Source of the DNA: Tubiluchus corallicola
Lineage: Eukaryota > Priapulida > Priapulimorpha > Priapulimorphida > Tubiluchidae
DNA: 38,275 nt
Direction: 5' to 3'
NCBI GenBank assembly: GCA_030141605.1
Contig: JAQGDQ010000495.1
Span: forward strand, 126,001 to 164,275
The notes below the pieces were generated by a model. The model had not been told where the DNA came from. It saw only the letters and a program-made list of their open reading frames with translations, and did no database searches. A program made the translations under genes and the position numbers. Shown one piece after another: positions 23,101 to 35,100 of the stretch. Positions within the stretch are counted from its first letter, which is position 1. Each line of letters starts with the position of its first letter.

Positions 23101-26100
23101 ACACCGAAAGTTGGAATTTTACCCAAATTTTGAGCATGTAGTAATTAAACAAATACAACGAAAACTCACATTTTTTCCCAAAATTTTGAGGATGTAGAAT
23201 GTAGAAACAGCATAATTGAGATTGTTTACTGATAATATGGGATTGTTTTATTAATGTGCAAATTTGGTTTCTTACTTGGATTAAAAAGTCGATAAGAATG
23301 AATTTTTGCTGAAGCCATGTCATCATTATACCAATCATCACAAGTCAATTGTTTTGGGACCGGAAGACGCACATCGCCTCTTAAGCACACTTCAGAATTG
23401 TCAGACACTGTGAATTCCTGGAACAGTTTTCCACAAACATCATTCAGTCAAAAGTTTCTAAATGTGAGTATAGGATATGTATATGTAGACAGCGTATGCC
23501 CTTGCCCAGTAGACATGATATATAAATTAGCCAGAAGACAAAAATGATAAAGACAATTTCTTGTAATTTTTGTTTGAGATGTAGTCAACCATTCTGAAAC
23601 GTTGTGTTTCACTGCAGGCAAAATGTATCAATACATTATGTTAAAGTTTTAACTTGCTTCCAACTCAAAAAGCAGCTTCAGTATTTTTACTGAAAAATAA
23701 AGCGAAGCCCATTTAGCTACTTTAAAGACAAATTGGAACTTCACAAACTAAATGTAAAACACTTATTTCCGGGGTGTATCAAGACTTTACGACGCCTTAG
23801 GCTGATAGCTCTGTCCTGCACACCTCTATTGTGAATTTATGATTGTTTATGTAATGAGCAGGTTGAACAATTACTTGTGGTGTATTAGGCACACTATTAA
23901 CTTAGTTTCTACGTGATCATTATTAATTACGTGTATTTGCATAGCACTTGCTTGTTGTGTAATACGTTGCACTTTGGCACCCCAGGCTATAGCCTAGTTA
24001 GCCTATTGGTTAATATGCGCCTGTTTATTTCACATTATGTTCAATGCTCAATGCCATACTAAGGAATCACAGTATTTTCTTATCACAACCACTTCCTGGC
24101 TTTAATTTTGTGCTCCACATATTTAGCGCAGACTGCGGAACTTTAGCTTCATTTTCATTTTTAGAATTTTGCCAGAGATTTTGGCTGATTATTTTTATTT
24201 TGGATGTATTTAAAAACCAGCTGTCTCTTGCCCCAGGTAAATATTGAAATTTATTTACTTCATACTTAGTGCCAACCGATAACAATAATGGCTTCTATAC
24301 ACAAGTAAAGGCAGTTCATGCCCACAACCAAAATTTATAAGAAAAAATCAAAAATCAATAAGAAACACCATAAACGTATGATTTGTAAAATTTTGAACTG
24401 CAATACTTAAATTGTCCAATTACAGATGTACTAGTGTGTATTTAATAAAGTGTGTTTTACAGTAAAACAAGCAGTAAGAACCTGAATACTTCTACATTCC
24501 AGTAAAAAAAGTCTAGCAAACCAAAATTTCTTTTAAACACTTCAATTCTAAAATGAAAATCTTTTGGTTATGGAATTATGACCAAATTGTGAGATTCATA
24601 AGACACGTTGTGATGATTCTGCAGTTCGCATGAGTCCTCTAACAAGACAACTGACAAATTAGCTTGAGCTATTATGCAATGAAACTACCTTATCCACAAT
24701 GTACGCTGCGAAAATTGGCAAATAGAATTCTTTGCTGAAAGCTAACAGATAATCGCTTTGATGCATTAGGTGAGGCTTTCTGTCCAAGGAAATGCCCGGC
24801 AAACCCCAAGGAGCAAATTTCTGTATAGAAGCTGCTATTTCATTCTCATCTAGATGCAACTGTGAGTCAATCTCGTACATGGAATACTCATCATCCTACA
24901 AAACATAGCTAAAGTTAAGAGCGATCATAACATTATAAATTTAAATGTATATCAGTCATCCATTTATTTACTCTCTCACTGATACCAACTGATAAAGGTG
25001 AACAAATTTCATGTGAAGGTGCACCTTTCATGTCAAGATGTAATGTGTGTAAAAAGAAAGCAAAAAATCGTTGTTTTCACCACTTTGTTTTTGTTCTAGC
25101 CATAAAAAAACATGATATAATACTACGGTCTTTCATTCTTGATCTGATTAAGCCCTTTCATGGAGATTACTTTTACTGAAGATGGACATTTTAACCATGC
25201 GTCGAAGAGCATGTCCCTTTAAAAAGGGAAATTTTATCTTAGTTTAAACACGAAAAAATATTAGATTTTTGTTGTGTTTTGTTTCTCTCGGAAGGCTCGT
25301 AGAGAAAACCAGAAAACACGTTGTCAAATTGAACTAGTTTATTAACGAGAATTCTACAACACAAAAGTATGAAGGAACACGAAATGATTACACTAAACGT
25401 GAAAATCTGGAAAACGTTTGAGTGTATCTGAAAATACAAGTATACAAGAGAATGTGTAAGTGTGCATCCGTGTGAATCTGCGTGTGTGTGTCTCAGCGGC
25501 CTGCTTCGCCTTATCAGGGTGCTAGGGAATATTCTAGAAGTTTCTTTCTAGAACATTCTACAAGGTAAGACGATTATTCTAATGGAACATTCTACAATGT
25601 TCTATTCAATTCTAATAGATGCCAGCGATCTCCACAACAATTTTGTTGTAATGCTCTCCAAAAAAATCCTTGTATCTGTAATTTCACAAAGATACTGCAA
25701 TAACATGGCAATAAATACTTGCTTTTTACCCTTAGGTTGTTACTATGTATTTAACAATGCTTCTATTTACCTTGTAATCGCAGTCGCATTTGAACTCAGC
25801 AACTATATCATTGTATGCGTCTTCATCAGCTGGAAATTTCCATTCGTCATAGACTGAATTATAAGGCGGTGGTTGCAGTCCAGTGTCATAGTTCAACATA
25901 TGATGTAGACTTCCCCACGTACCATTGTTTGACGCTGGTTGTAGGTTTAGCAGTTCTAAAAAATAAAAAGTGCAAAAAACTGATAAACACACAGTAAAGC
26001 ACAAAACAAGAATTTTCCTATTACACGTACTTCAGGCCAGTGCTTAAAGTATAGTTATTTAAGTAAGAGGTCTCATGGTGAATAGAGCAAAAACAGCCAG

Positions 26101-29100
26101 GAGGTCTGGGGGAATGCTGTAAAGCTCTCCTGTGCGATCCAGGGCTTACATTGGGGCAAGAACCAATGCATTTTCCTCCATTTTAGGCATTTGGGGCCTG
26201 TAACGATAAAAAACTGTCAGTTCGTTAAGCAGTTTTTCAACAGTTTTTTGTCATTAAGGCATGAAGGATCTTACTTGAAAAACCACAATTGCTTTTTAAT
26301 CAATGATTTAACTAGTTTTCATCAGCTAGCTGTTATACATTACCTGGCACAAGTCTTGGCCTATTCAAACAGTTTGTCTGTGAGGAATCACTGTCTAAAC
26401 AAAGTACAGCAAGGTGCGCTAGCTGCAGTTTCCATGTTGACTTCTGTCAAAGACAATCATCGTCTGCATAACTGAATTATCGTCTATAGTTCAGTTTTGC
26501 TGACCGAAAGATGGAAATTGCGCTGCTAACATGTGTTGTGGATAACGTTATAGCTAATTAAATGGCGCGAAATCAAAATGTGCGACCCAGCAAGGCACTG
26601 TTTTTTCTTTAGGTGTAGGGTTTGTAATTTTAGGTTCTGGGTCTGCGACATTGGCAGATCCAGTACACTTTAAGCACCATCTCAGGCTATTCAAGTGAAT
26701 ATCGTTAGTAGACATAGGTGTAAAAAGCAACATTATAGCAACAGTATTACTGCAGTAATGGTTACACTGGTAGCAACAAAAGTGGTAGAAGCAGTGAAAT
26801 ATACAGACACACTATATATATATATGCTGCTAGAAATAAAAGCATGTTACCACATAGCAAGTTGTAGACTTCTATATTTTGGAACGGAAAGCTTATAGTT
26901 CCACGCTGGAAACTGGGACCATGGGCTACAAATATTGCATGCATGCTAGCTACACGTGCGTCCCATCCGTGATTTCCACCAACGCAGAACGTGTATGTGT
27001 CTGGTCTCCTATAAATTACTCAATTGTATAAATATCCAATGAAGCAGACAGTAGTAAAAAAGTAAATGTAACTACCAGCTAACTCAGTAACAAGGGAACA
27101 GAAACTATAATCTATAGCCACAAATAACTAAAAAAATGTTGAAAAATTGCAAGCAAAAATACCAGATCAGTTACATGACAGAGAAAATATAAAGCCTTGA
27201 AAAATTCAGGACACAGGTAATTAACTGCATTTGGTACAAGATTCACCTTTCTATTAACTGAAGGTTTTTAACTTAGCGATTTAAAAAAATGTAGCGAAAA
27301 CTACACAACAAGTAACATGAAAAACACAGCACACATACAGAGCAAACCAATCAAAAGTATTGACACATTTTTATAAGTTTACCATGAAATGACCAATTTT
27401 CCAACTTCATTATTTTGAAAAGACGGTTAAAGAAACAAAATCGATTAACTTTCTATTTTTGCTAGCTTTACTCACTTCTAATTTAGATTAAAACAAGTAT
27501 GCAAGATGATGATAAAAAATCAGCTTTCAGTTTTTAAGAGAAAAAACAACCTGTAAACAAAATTCATTGTATCTTAAAATACACTTAAACATACTGAAAT
27601 ACCACGTAACATACGTGCAAAAAATGACTTACTTAGAAATGCCAAAAAATTTAAATCATTCTGATCTCCCACCAAACGAATTCGCAAGCTTACTGCAGAA
27701 AAATGATGTAAGCTGGTGGATCAGATGCATGCATGAGTAACAAAACTTTTGCTATTCTCTCACAAATTGTGCTATTACAGCTGATTAAATTTCTGTGTTT
27801 AACTGTGCTTATGTAAAAATTAGACACCAGATAAAATTAGCAACATTTTTCAACATTTGCATTAACTAGTCGAGTTGGAGGATATAACGTTATAATGGGT
27901 TTCATTACATAGTGGGCAACAGGGTTCATCAAAAAGCAAAATAATAGTATTAATAATCTCTTGTTTAACCGTTTAGGATTGCCATTAGTTCACAATACAT
28001 GCAAAATAGTTTGTTCGATCACCTGGCAGGTAATTGTTTATATTGTCCGGTACAGATAACAACTTTTTTTGTTCAAAATGAGCAGACCCAAGCATAATGT
28101 GAAATTGACTTTACCTATAACATGAGGTGCTTATTACAGTTTTATCACTGAAACTTTCTAACCTTTTTCTCAAATATTAAAATCAGCTATTGTCCAAGAA
28201 ATTATCTCATTTTCTTTTTAAAACTTAAAAGCTCACGGTTACCTTGCTACAAGCCATTCTTCTTCCACATCAATAATCACTTCTCCCAGACGTCTGCTAT
28301 CAGAATAGTGATAACGTTTCGGCACGTCTTCTCTGAGATAAGCATCATAATGCGTACTTCTACAGACCACGTCTTCCCAAACACGTTCCCTGTCTGGCCA
28401 TCCTTAAAAAATGCCTTAACTGGTAAAAACTGGACAGAAAAAACAGATCAAATGGAAATGGAATAACATAATAATAACTACATCATTTGATCACACCTTG
28501 TTATGAAATTACAACTATTACTGGCGTCTTCTAGATGTTTGGTTGCCTCTGTCTGCTTTGACAATTATTGAAGCTATGTCGAAAACTAAATTTTTAAGAG
28601 ATACTTAAGGTACTTACGTTATATATATAAGGTACATACATTAGGGCTGTAACAATAAATCTAAGTCACGATATGATACATGTCACGATACTAACCTCAC
28701 GATACAATATGTATCACGATACACATTGAGTTAACGTTTTCAGGCTTTAATAAAAAAAACTAGATTAACTTGTTGGTATATGATATGTATATATTACATT
28801 TATCAAACAATCTTAAAATTGGTAAATGCTAAGATAAATCAGCAAACTGTTTGATTTCTGTTTATACTCTTATATTATTTGCATTGTAAGCTACCAGAAA
28901 TGCAAAACATTTCAAACTTTTTGATTTAAAATATGCTGGTGCATTTTCTAATTCACATTTGCTGCAAGCCATTTCAGAAACGTATAAGCAAAAAACGTAA
29001 TTAGCCTACTATACATTATAAACACATTGCGCTTTCAACAGCTTCGCTTTGGCTGACTGCTAGCAGCAGGTCTGCCCGTGTCAAGGTCAAGCTGCCTATA

Positions 29101-32100
29101 TATTCTGTGCTCACTGCACTAATTATTTCCCCACAGTTGCAGCTTGAATTTTTTCACACTGTTTTTATCAGCGGACAGTCTAGCTTGTGCTAAATATCAG
29201 TGATTTACATTATCACGATACTGGTGCATTTTGACGATATACGTATCTTTACAAAAGGCATCACATTGCATCGATGTATCAGCTTATATACACAATATCT
29301 ACTTAATAACTACTTACTAGTTTCATCGGTTATGTCAATCCGAACGTTTGGTCCCTCATCCACATAAAGTCCCCGCAATATGATGTAATCCTGCAGAAAC
29401 TCACGTCGATCACAGTGGTGTGGTGCCATACCTAAGCAAAACAACCAACAAACAGGTAATTTTACTACAGTCACAAGCCTGAAATGGCTGCACTGGTCCA
29501 CATGTCTATAAAGCAAGAGTTTTTTTTGGAAAGATATAGAGTTAGCATTGGGAAAGAGATATCTTTAAAGATTATACGGGAATCCCACATTGTTTATAAA
29601 TTTGTGACTACTTCCATACACTTCTTGCAGTTAAACTGGACTCCAATATTTATTTGTTAGACCTCAAATTTCAAACATTAGTTTGCAACCTGTTTTCTCT
29701 TGTGTTATAGATTTTGCTTGAAGAAATGTAAAAAATTTAGGCTAATGTTTAAAATTTCCCACACGCAAGAAATTGTTTTGTGAAGCGGATTAAGATTAGG
29801 ATTAGGGTTAGGGACAAGTTTAGGGTTGGGATAGGGCTAGAGTTAGAGTAATTTTAATCAAAATTTATTGTTACAATACAAAAGATCCTTAAGAGGAAAT
29901 TAGTGGCAAACTTTCATTGATAAAATTATGTCACTAAACGTGGTGTCATTGAGCAAGGATTTACAATTTCTCAAATTAATAATAATAAAATTAATAAAAA
30001 AGCCAAATGTATATAATGCCAAATGGCGCAACCTGCTCCATTAGCTGTGCGCAAGACACTTTTTGCGTTTACCATCTCATTACGGTATCTTACAAATGGC
30101 TGTGTCAGAACAAAAATGTTGTAATATTAATTATGATCAACTATTTATCACGCTTTCAGAATTTTTGTCAATGTTGGTTTTAGTGTATTGTTATTATTTT
30201 TTTCAATTTTTGTTTGTTTTGTTTCCGCATTATGATTGCAACAGCCTAGAATTTCATTCTATCATGTATTGAACAGAAGTCGTTGTACTCTACACTGCTT
30301 CACAGACAAACAAACTGTCAAATTAGTAAAAAACAATTTTTAACAACACAGCTATTCAAATAAAAAAACAAAATGAATTCACCATGATCGGCTACGACAA
30401 GCAGATTAACGCACGCATGTAGGTTGCGAGCGAGCAATCCATCCATCAACATCTCTAAGTACCCATCAACATATGTCAGCCTCTCATTTAACTGCAAAAC
30501 AGAATATAATGAAACAGTTTTACTGAATATAAATTAATCTCACAAGCTAGTGTTATTCAATTTATTGATTTTTGTACCACATAAGGGCAAATTAAGGTTA
30601 TTGTGCTACTACATATGTCAAACTTATGACACAAAGGCTTAGAGTTTGTTAAATGTAGATGCAGTAGATTGGTTTGCAGAAAAATGCACAATATTATACT
30701 TATACATAAAGATTATTATATAGACAAAATCAGTATAATTTGCTGGTAAATAAAAACTAAGTAAATGTGGATGTAAATCAGTTCCTGTAAAGATGAAAGA
30801 GAAAAACTAAAGTTCAGCCTATAATAATGATATCTGAATGTCTACCGATAAATATACTGATAACAAGACTAAAATGAGCATCTTCATCTTCTTTTCTGCC
30901 TCTTGACTAACATAGCAAATCTTGTATTAAATATGCTTTGATAACAGATGGTCAGTTCTTCTAACAATGTACAAGTTTATCAAAAGCATTCGAAATTGTT
31001 AGGGATTTTAAGAAACTTTGGCAAAACCAATACTTCATTTCAGGACCCAAAAGTGAGTTTTGTTTGGCTTCAAATTCACGCAATACTGTTGTTAATTTCT
31101 GTTTCAGCCCAGGTTCGTCAAAATATGCAGCACACCTTAGTTCTTTAGTTTTTTGTCTACAGCAAATTAACTTTAAGCTGATGTTCAGTTCGGTTATCTC
31201 ATAGGATTCCCTGACCTTATGACATTTTGGTAAACAATATTAAGCACTGGAAACCTGTACCCGTTTCTACGTTTAAAATACATGAATGATCAATCCCAAC
31301 AGATGGCAATTTAACATTTATTCTACTCTGTCACTATTGCATAAAATGTTGTTGAAATTTTGCATAATTTACACAATAATTGAGAAAAATACCAGATTGA
31401 AATTAGACTCAAGAAATGAAATTTTTGGATGTAGTTCAGAAAAAAGATTTCAAAACAGAATTCAGGTATAATTCGATCTGGCAAACTAATCTAAAATAGA
31501 CTCGGATTCAGTTCTGACTTTGAAATTCAATTTTAGGTTCATGACATCCTCATAAAATTAATTCAAAAAATCTCACAGTCACACTAAGACAACACTTAGT
31601 TATACATAATCAGTATCAGGTCCAGGTTCATGACCAGCTTTATCCGGTTCTTCGAAGTACAAAGTGAAAAAGCTCGGACGGTATGCTTTTGGTAGATCAA
31701 GCCACGCAAGAATTTGATTAACCCTCTCTTCATAAGGTACACTGCTGGAGTAATTCTTGTAGTAGGATGGTCGCATATCTGTCAATAGAAAACATCATAG
31801 CAAACATAGAAGCTGATACAAAATTACAAATGGCAAATTTATGCAAATTTACACATAATCAAGAACGTTTTTGAGCATGAAACTATTTAGCGGCAACAAG
31901 CAGTTAACACTTAAAATTGGCTTAAGCGCTGATATGACAAAAGTAAACATCTACCTTGGATATCAACATCTGAACCGGGCCAGAAAAATGTGGCAGCTTT
32001 CTTTCCTTGTTTCTCAACAGTATTCCATATCTACATCAAATTGAAGGTGGTCCAGTCATTATTTATTATCCATTACCCACTATTACTCATTATTATTTAT

Positions 32101-35100
32101 TATTCATTTATTATTCAATATTAAAACTATTCTTCTAAAAACTTTAAACAATTGCGAATTTACAAATTAAAAAACACTTTAAAAAGAAACTGCTTTTAAA
32201 ATGTGTTTCAAAATAAAAACCATAGAATTACTGGCTCTCCCCACCACCAACGATTTTTGGCAGCTTCTGCAGATCCAACGCTGAACCGTGCTCTAAACTC
32301 CGGATCATAGAAGCTGTTGTCAACAATACCATGAGAAACTGGATACAACCCCTAAAATAAATAAAACAACAGAGACAATGATATAAATATCTATACGATA
32401 TAAATGATATAAATAAATAAATAAATATATATATATATATACACATGTCATTGTTTTTAGGAATAGGCCAGTCACAATACTTCCCTTAGTCAACTCCTTT
32501 GTTTTGATGAAGATGCCATGTATCGAAAGCTAAACTTCTAAATTAAACTAATGTTGAAATATAACTGCTGTGTGTGTTTTTTTCTCTAGTATTCTTGTTA
32601 CTATATATATATTTTTATACATATTTTATACATATGTGTGTGTGAGTGTGTGTGTGTATGCATGCGTGCGTGCGTGCGTCTGTGTATAAAATATTTCCAA
32701 ACCTTTGATTTGAACTTGGCTGTGCGATTCACGCTTACTAGTTTTTTACAATGAAAATGCAGTTACTATAGTCCACAGATTATGATAAAATGATCACATC
32801 AACATGCTTTCAACAGCATTGACTGCAAGCTGTGGAATTTATATGTTGTGCACACCATGTCAGCTTAATACAGCTTAAATTGTGTTCACAGTAGGAGTGA
32901 CGGTTAGACATCTACAGATCACATTAAAGCTATAATTTTCACATTGTTTTTATCAACGGATGATCAGACAAGTGGCCACGTGCCAGAAAAAACTAATAAT
33001 TTTTCAATTGCTTTACACTCTCGCCTTTAGTCATACAAACACGTTAATGCCTGAAAATGAGGTATAATGTTCTCATCTTCAAGCATTAAAGTGTTTGAAT
33101 GTCTGAAGTTGAGAATGTCTGAACATAAAACGAACATATTTTAGCAGCATAATGATTACGACTAATTATTTAGCAATTGTAGACATTATGAGGCTACAGA
33201 ATATATCATACTGTTGCAATTGTGTAATGATTCGGGAAAGTCATTGTAGGATAAACACTTCGCATGTGCGTGGCATGTGTTCCGCATTCAGTTAGACGGC
33301 CCAGTGTGGGTGTGAAGTTTCGGAGGAGGTACTCCGCACGGAAACCATCTAGTGACACCAGAATAACTGGTGAATCCGAAAAACTAGAAAAACGTTTCAA
33401 TAAAATTTTAAATAAGAAAATGTAGTTCTCTGTTAATTTGCCTCTCTCTCGTTCTCTTCCCTTCTTTTCTGCTACATGTTTCACTTTCTCTCTCCCCATC
33501 TCCCATATTTTTTGCAAGTGTTAAGACGTGGCACAGAAGTCCATAACAGTACAGAACAACATGCCTTCCTCGAATTATCTACACCTTAATTATGCAAAAA
33601 GCAATTTAAAATTAGCAAACACAAATTTGCTGTTATTCTCCATGTGTCTACAGTGGCAACATTATTTTACTGTTATCACTACTAACACTGCCAGTGTTAC
33701 TTTGACTTTCGCAGAACTTATGCAGACAAGTAAGAACTCCCAGCTCTATAAAACTCTAGATGCAAATAAGCAAACAATCGGGTACTTCATTGATCAGCAT
33801 AATGTTGACAAACAGACAGGAAAAGCATGCTTTCCAACTAACTTAAAAATGTAATGCTAACACAATCACACATACCAGTTCCTCTTTCATCATTGCTTTG
33901 AAGAATAACCTACAACTAGTATTTTTTGTAAGACAATTTAGAATTACATTCACGAGCCTTGGTTAGTATATTTAATCACACTTGAGCCTACAAGAAACGA
34001 ATCTATTACAATCTCACAAACATAGTTTGTTTAGCAAATAATTGCAAATAATCATTCAAGCACGGTTTTAAATCAGAACACAGAAGAGGACATACCTCTT
34101 TGGACACTGTCTTGTGCGGAGACATGGTTGATCCATCCATTTCGGTGGTTTTGGTGTAGTTGTTGTTCCCAATGTAGGTATTACTGTTGGTGATGTCTTT
34201 TCTGTGTCTGGTTTTGGCTCTCTGGAACGAATACTTAGTTTTATGCATGATACTTTTTACAAATTTGTATATTATTTTGCCAACATTTTAAAACAATTTC
34301 TAAAAGAATTTTTAATTGATTATTGAACTTAACGGCAATTAATTTCGAAACTTACTGTCACCTTGTTTGGCATAACTATTTTTACTGTCACTGCTAAAAT
34401 TTTATGTTTGATTCTCTTTCTAGTTCAGCTTTTTTGTTACAAATTTTTTCTTACGTTTTTTAGTACTTGTTAGTTAATGTTAAAGTTCAGTCTTAACTTA
34501 ATTCTAAGCAGGATTCAACATTTAATATGAACCAGCACCAGCACAGTTTTCGCCAAAATTTTGTTTAGTTTGACCTTCAGGTCTTTGCCATCCTTTGTCA
34601 TTGTTTTGTATTTTTTTCTCATCATCACTGTTAGTGTTAGCATGCCACTAGTGTCACATTAGGTACTTCTGTTACGCAAAACAGTACCACTCATGATTTG
34701 GCGCCATGTCGGACCTGCTGCCACATGCTAAACATCTACGTTGTTTAAGCCAAGTCCAGGGCTGAATTTTTCTAGCATCGCATCGCCAAATGCTGCACAA
34801 TTTCTGCCAGGTGCTGTGCAATTTCAGTTTTGCGTGGCAATCGCTACTAATAAATTCTAGTTATTTTTTTCTGTGAAAAAGCATCACATTTTAAACTTAA
34901 ATGTTTGTCTCAAAATGTTATTTATTTGCATATAAACTAAACCTCTCAAGTTCGTCACTGGTAGTAGCTACACAATCTCGAGCAAAAGATTGTGCCAAAA
35001 TTAGATAAAGTATGGTCACTATGATGCACTGCCTGCTTGCATCTGGCTTAGTGTATAAGGATTACTAACTTGCCATTGCGCGCTGCTGTGCAGATCTATA

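Larger units (their letters stand above)
19448..33383 (-). other. Head 1: phosphodiesterase plus nuclease-like unit (residues 72 to about 770)
   Basis: All ENPP active-site residues can be seen: D84 in SLDGF, nucleophile T120 in PTMTFPNHY, phosphate-contacting N141 in IVDNSFYD, D240 and H244 in [13 protein letters not shown]287-H288 in VVADHG, and H393 in GGNHGWD. Phe121 and Tyr201 match the two aromatic residues that sandwich the base in mammalian ENPP1 (family knowledge, from memory). The nuclease-like half has the usual NNGTWGSL entry, [19 protein letters not shown] and PLPTHYF motifs. Its EF-hand-like calcium loop (665-676) has Glu in place of the usual Gly at position six. Inference: catalytically active. 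Confidence 0.88.

Noticed and set aside
23317-23547. 76-codon plus-strand ORF opposite exon 14
   Set aside because: Antisense shadow of a conserved ENPP exon.
24044-24247. 67-codon plus-strand ORF in intron 13
   Set aside because: No motif, no supporting splice structure, similar-length open frame on the other strand; chance.
33528-33854. 108-codon plus-strand ORF in intron 3
   Set aside because: No recognisable motif and no splice or start context. It lies opposite a well-supported intron; random open frame.
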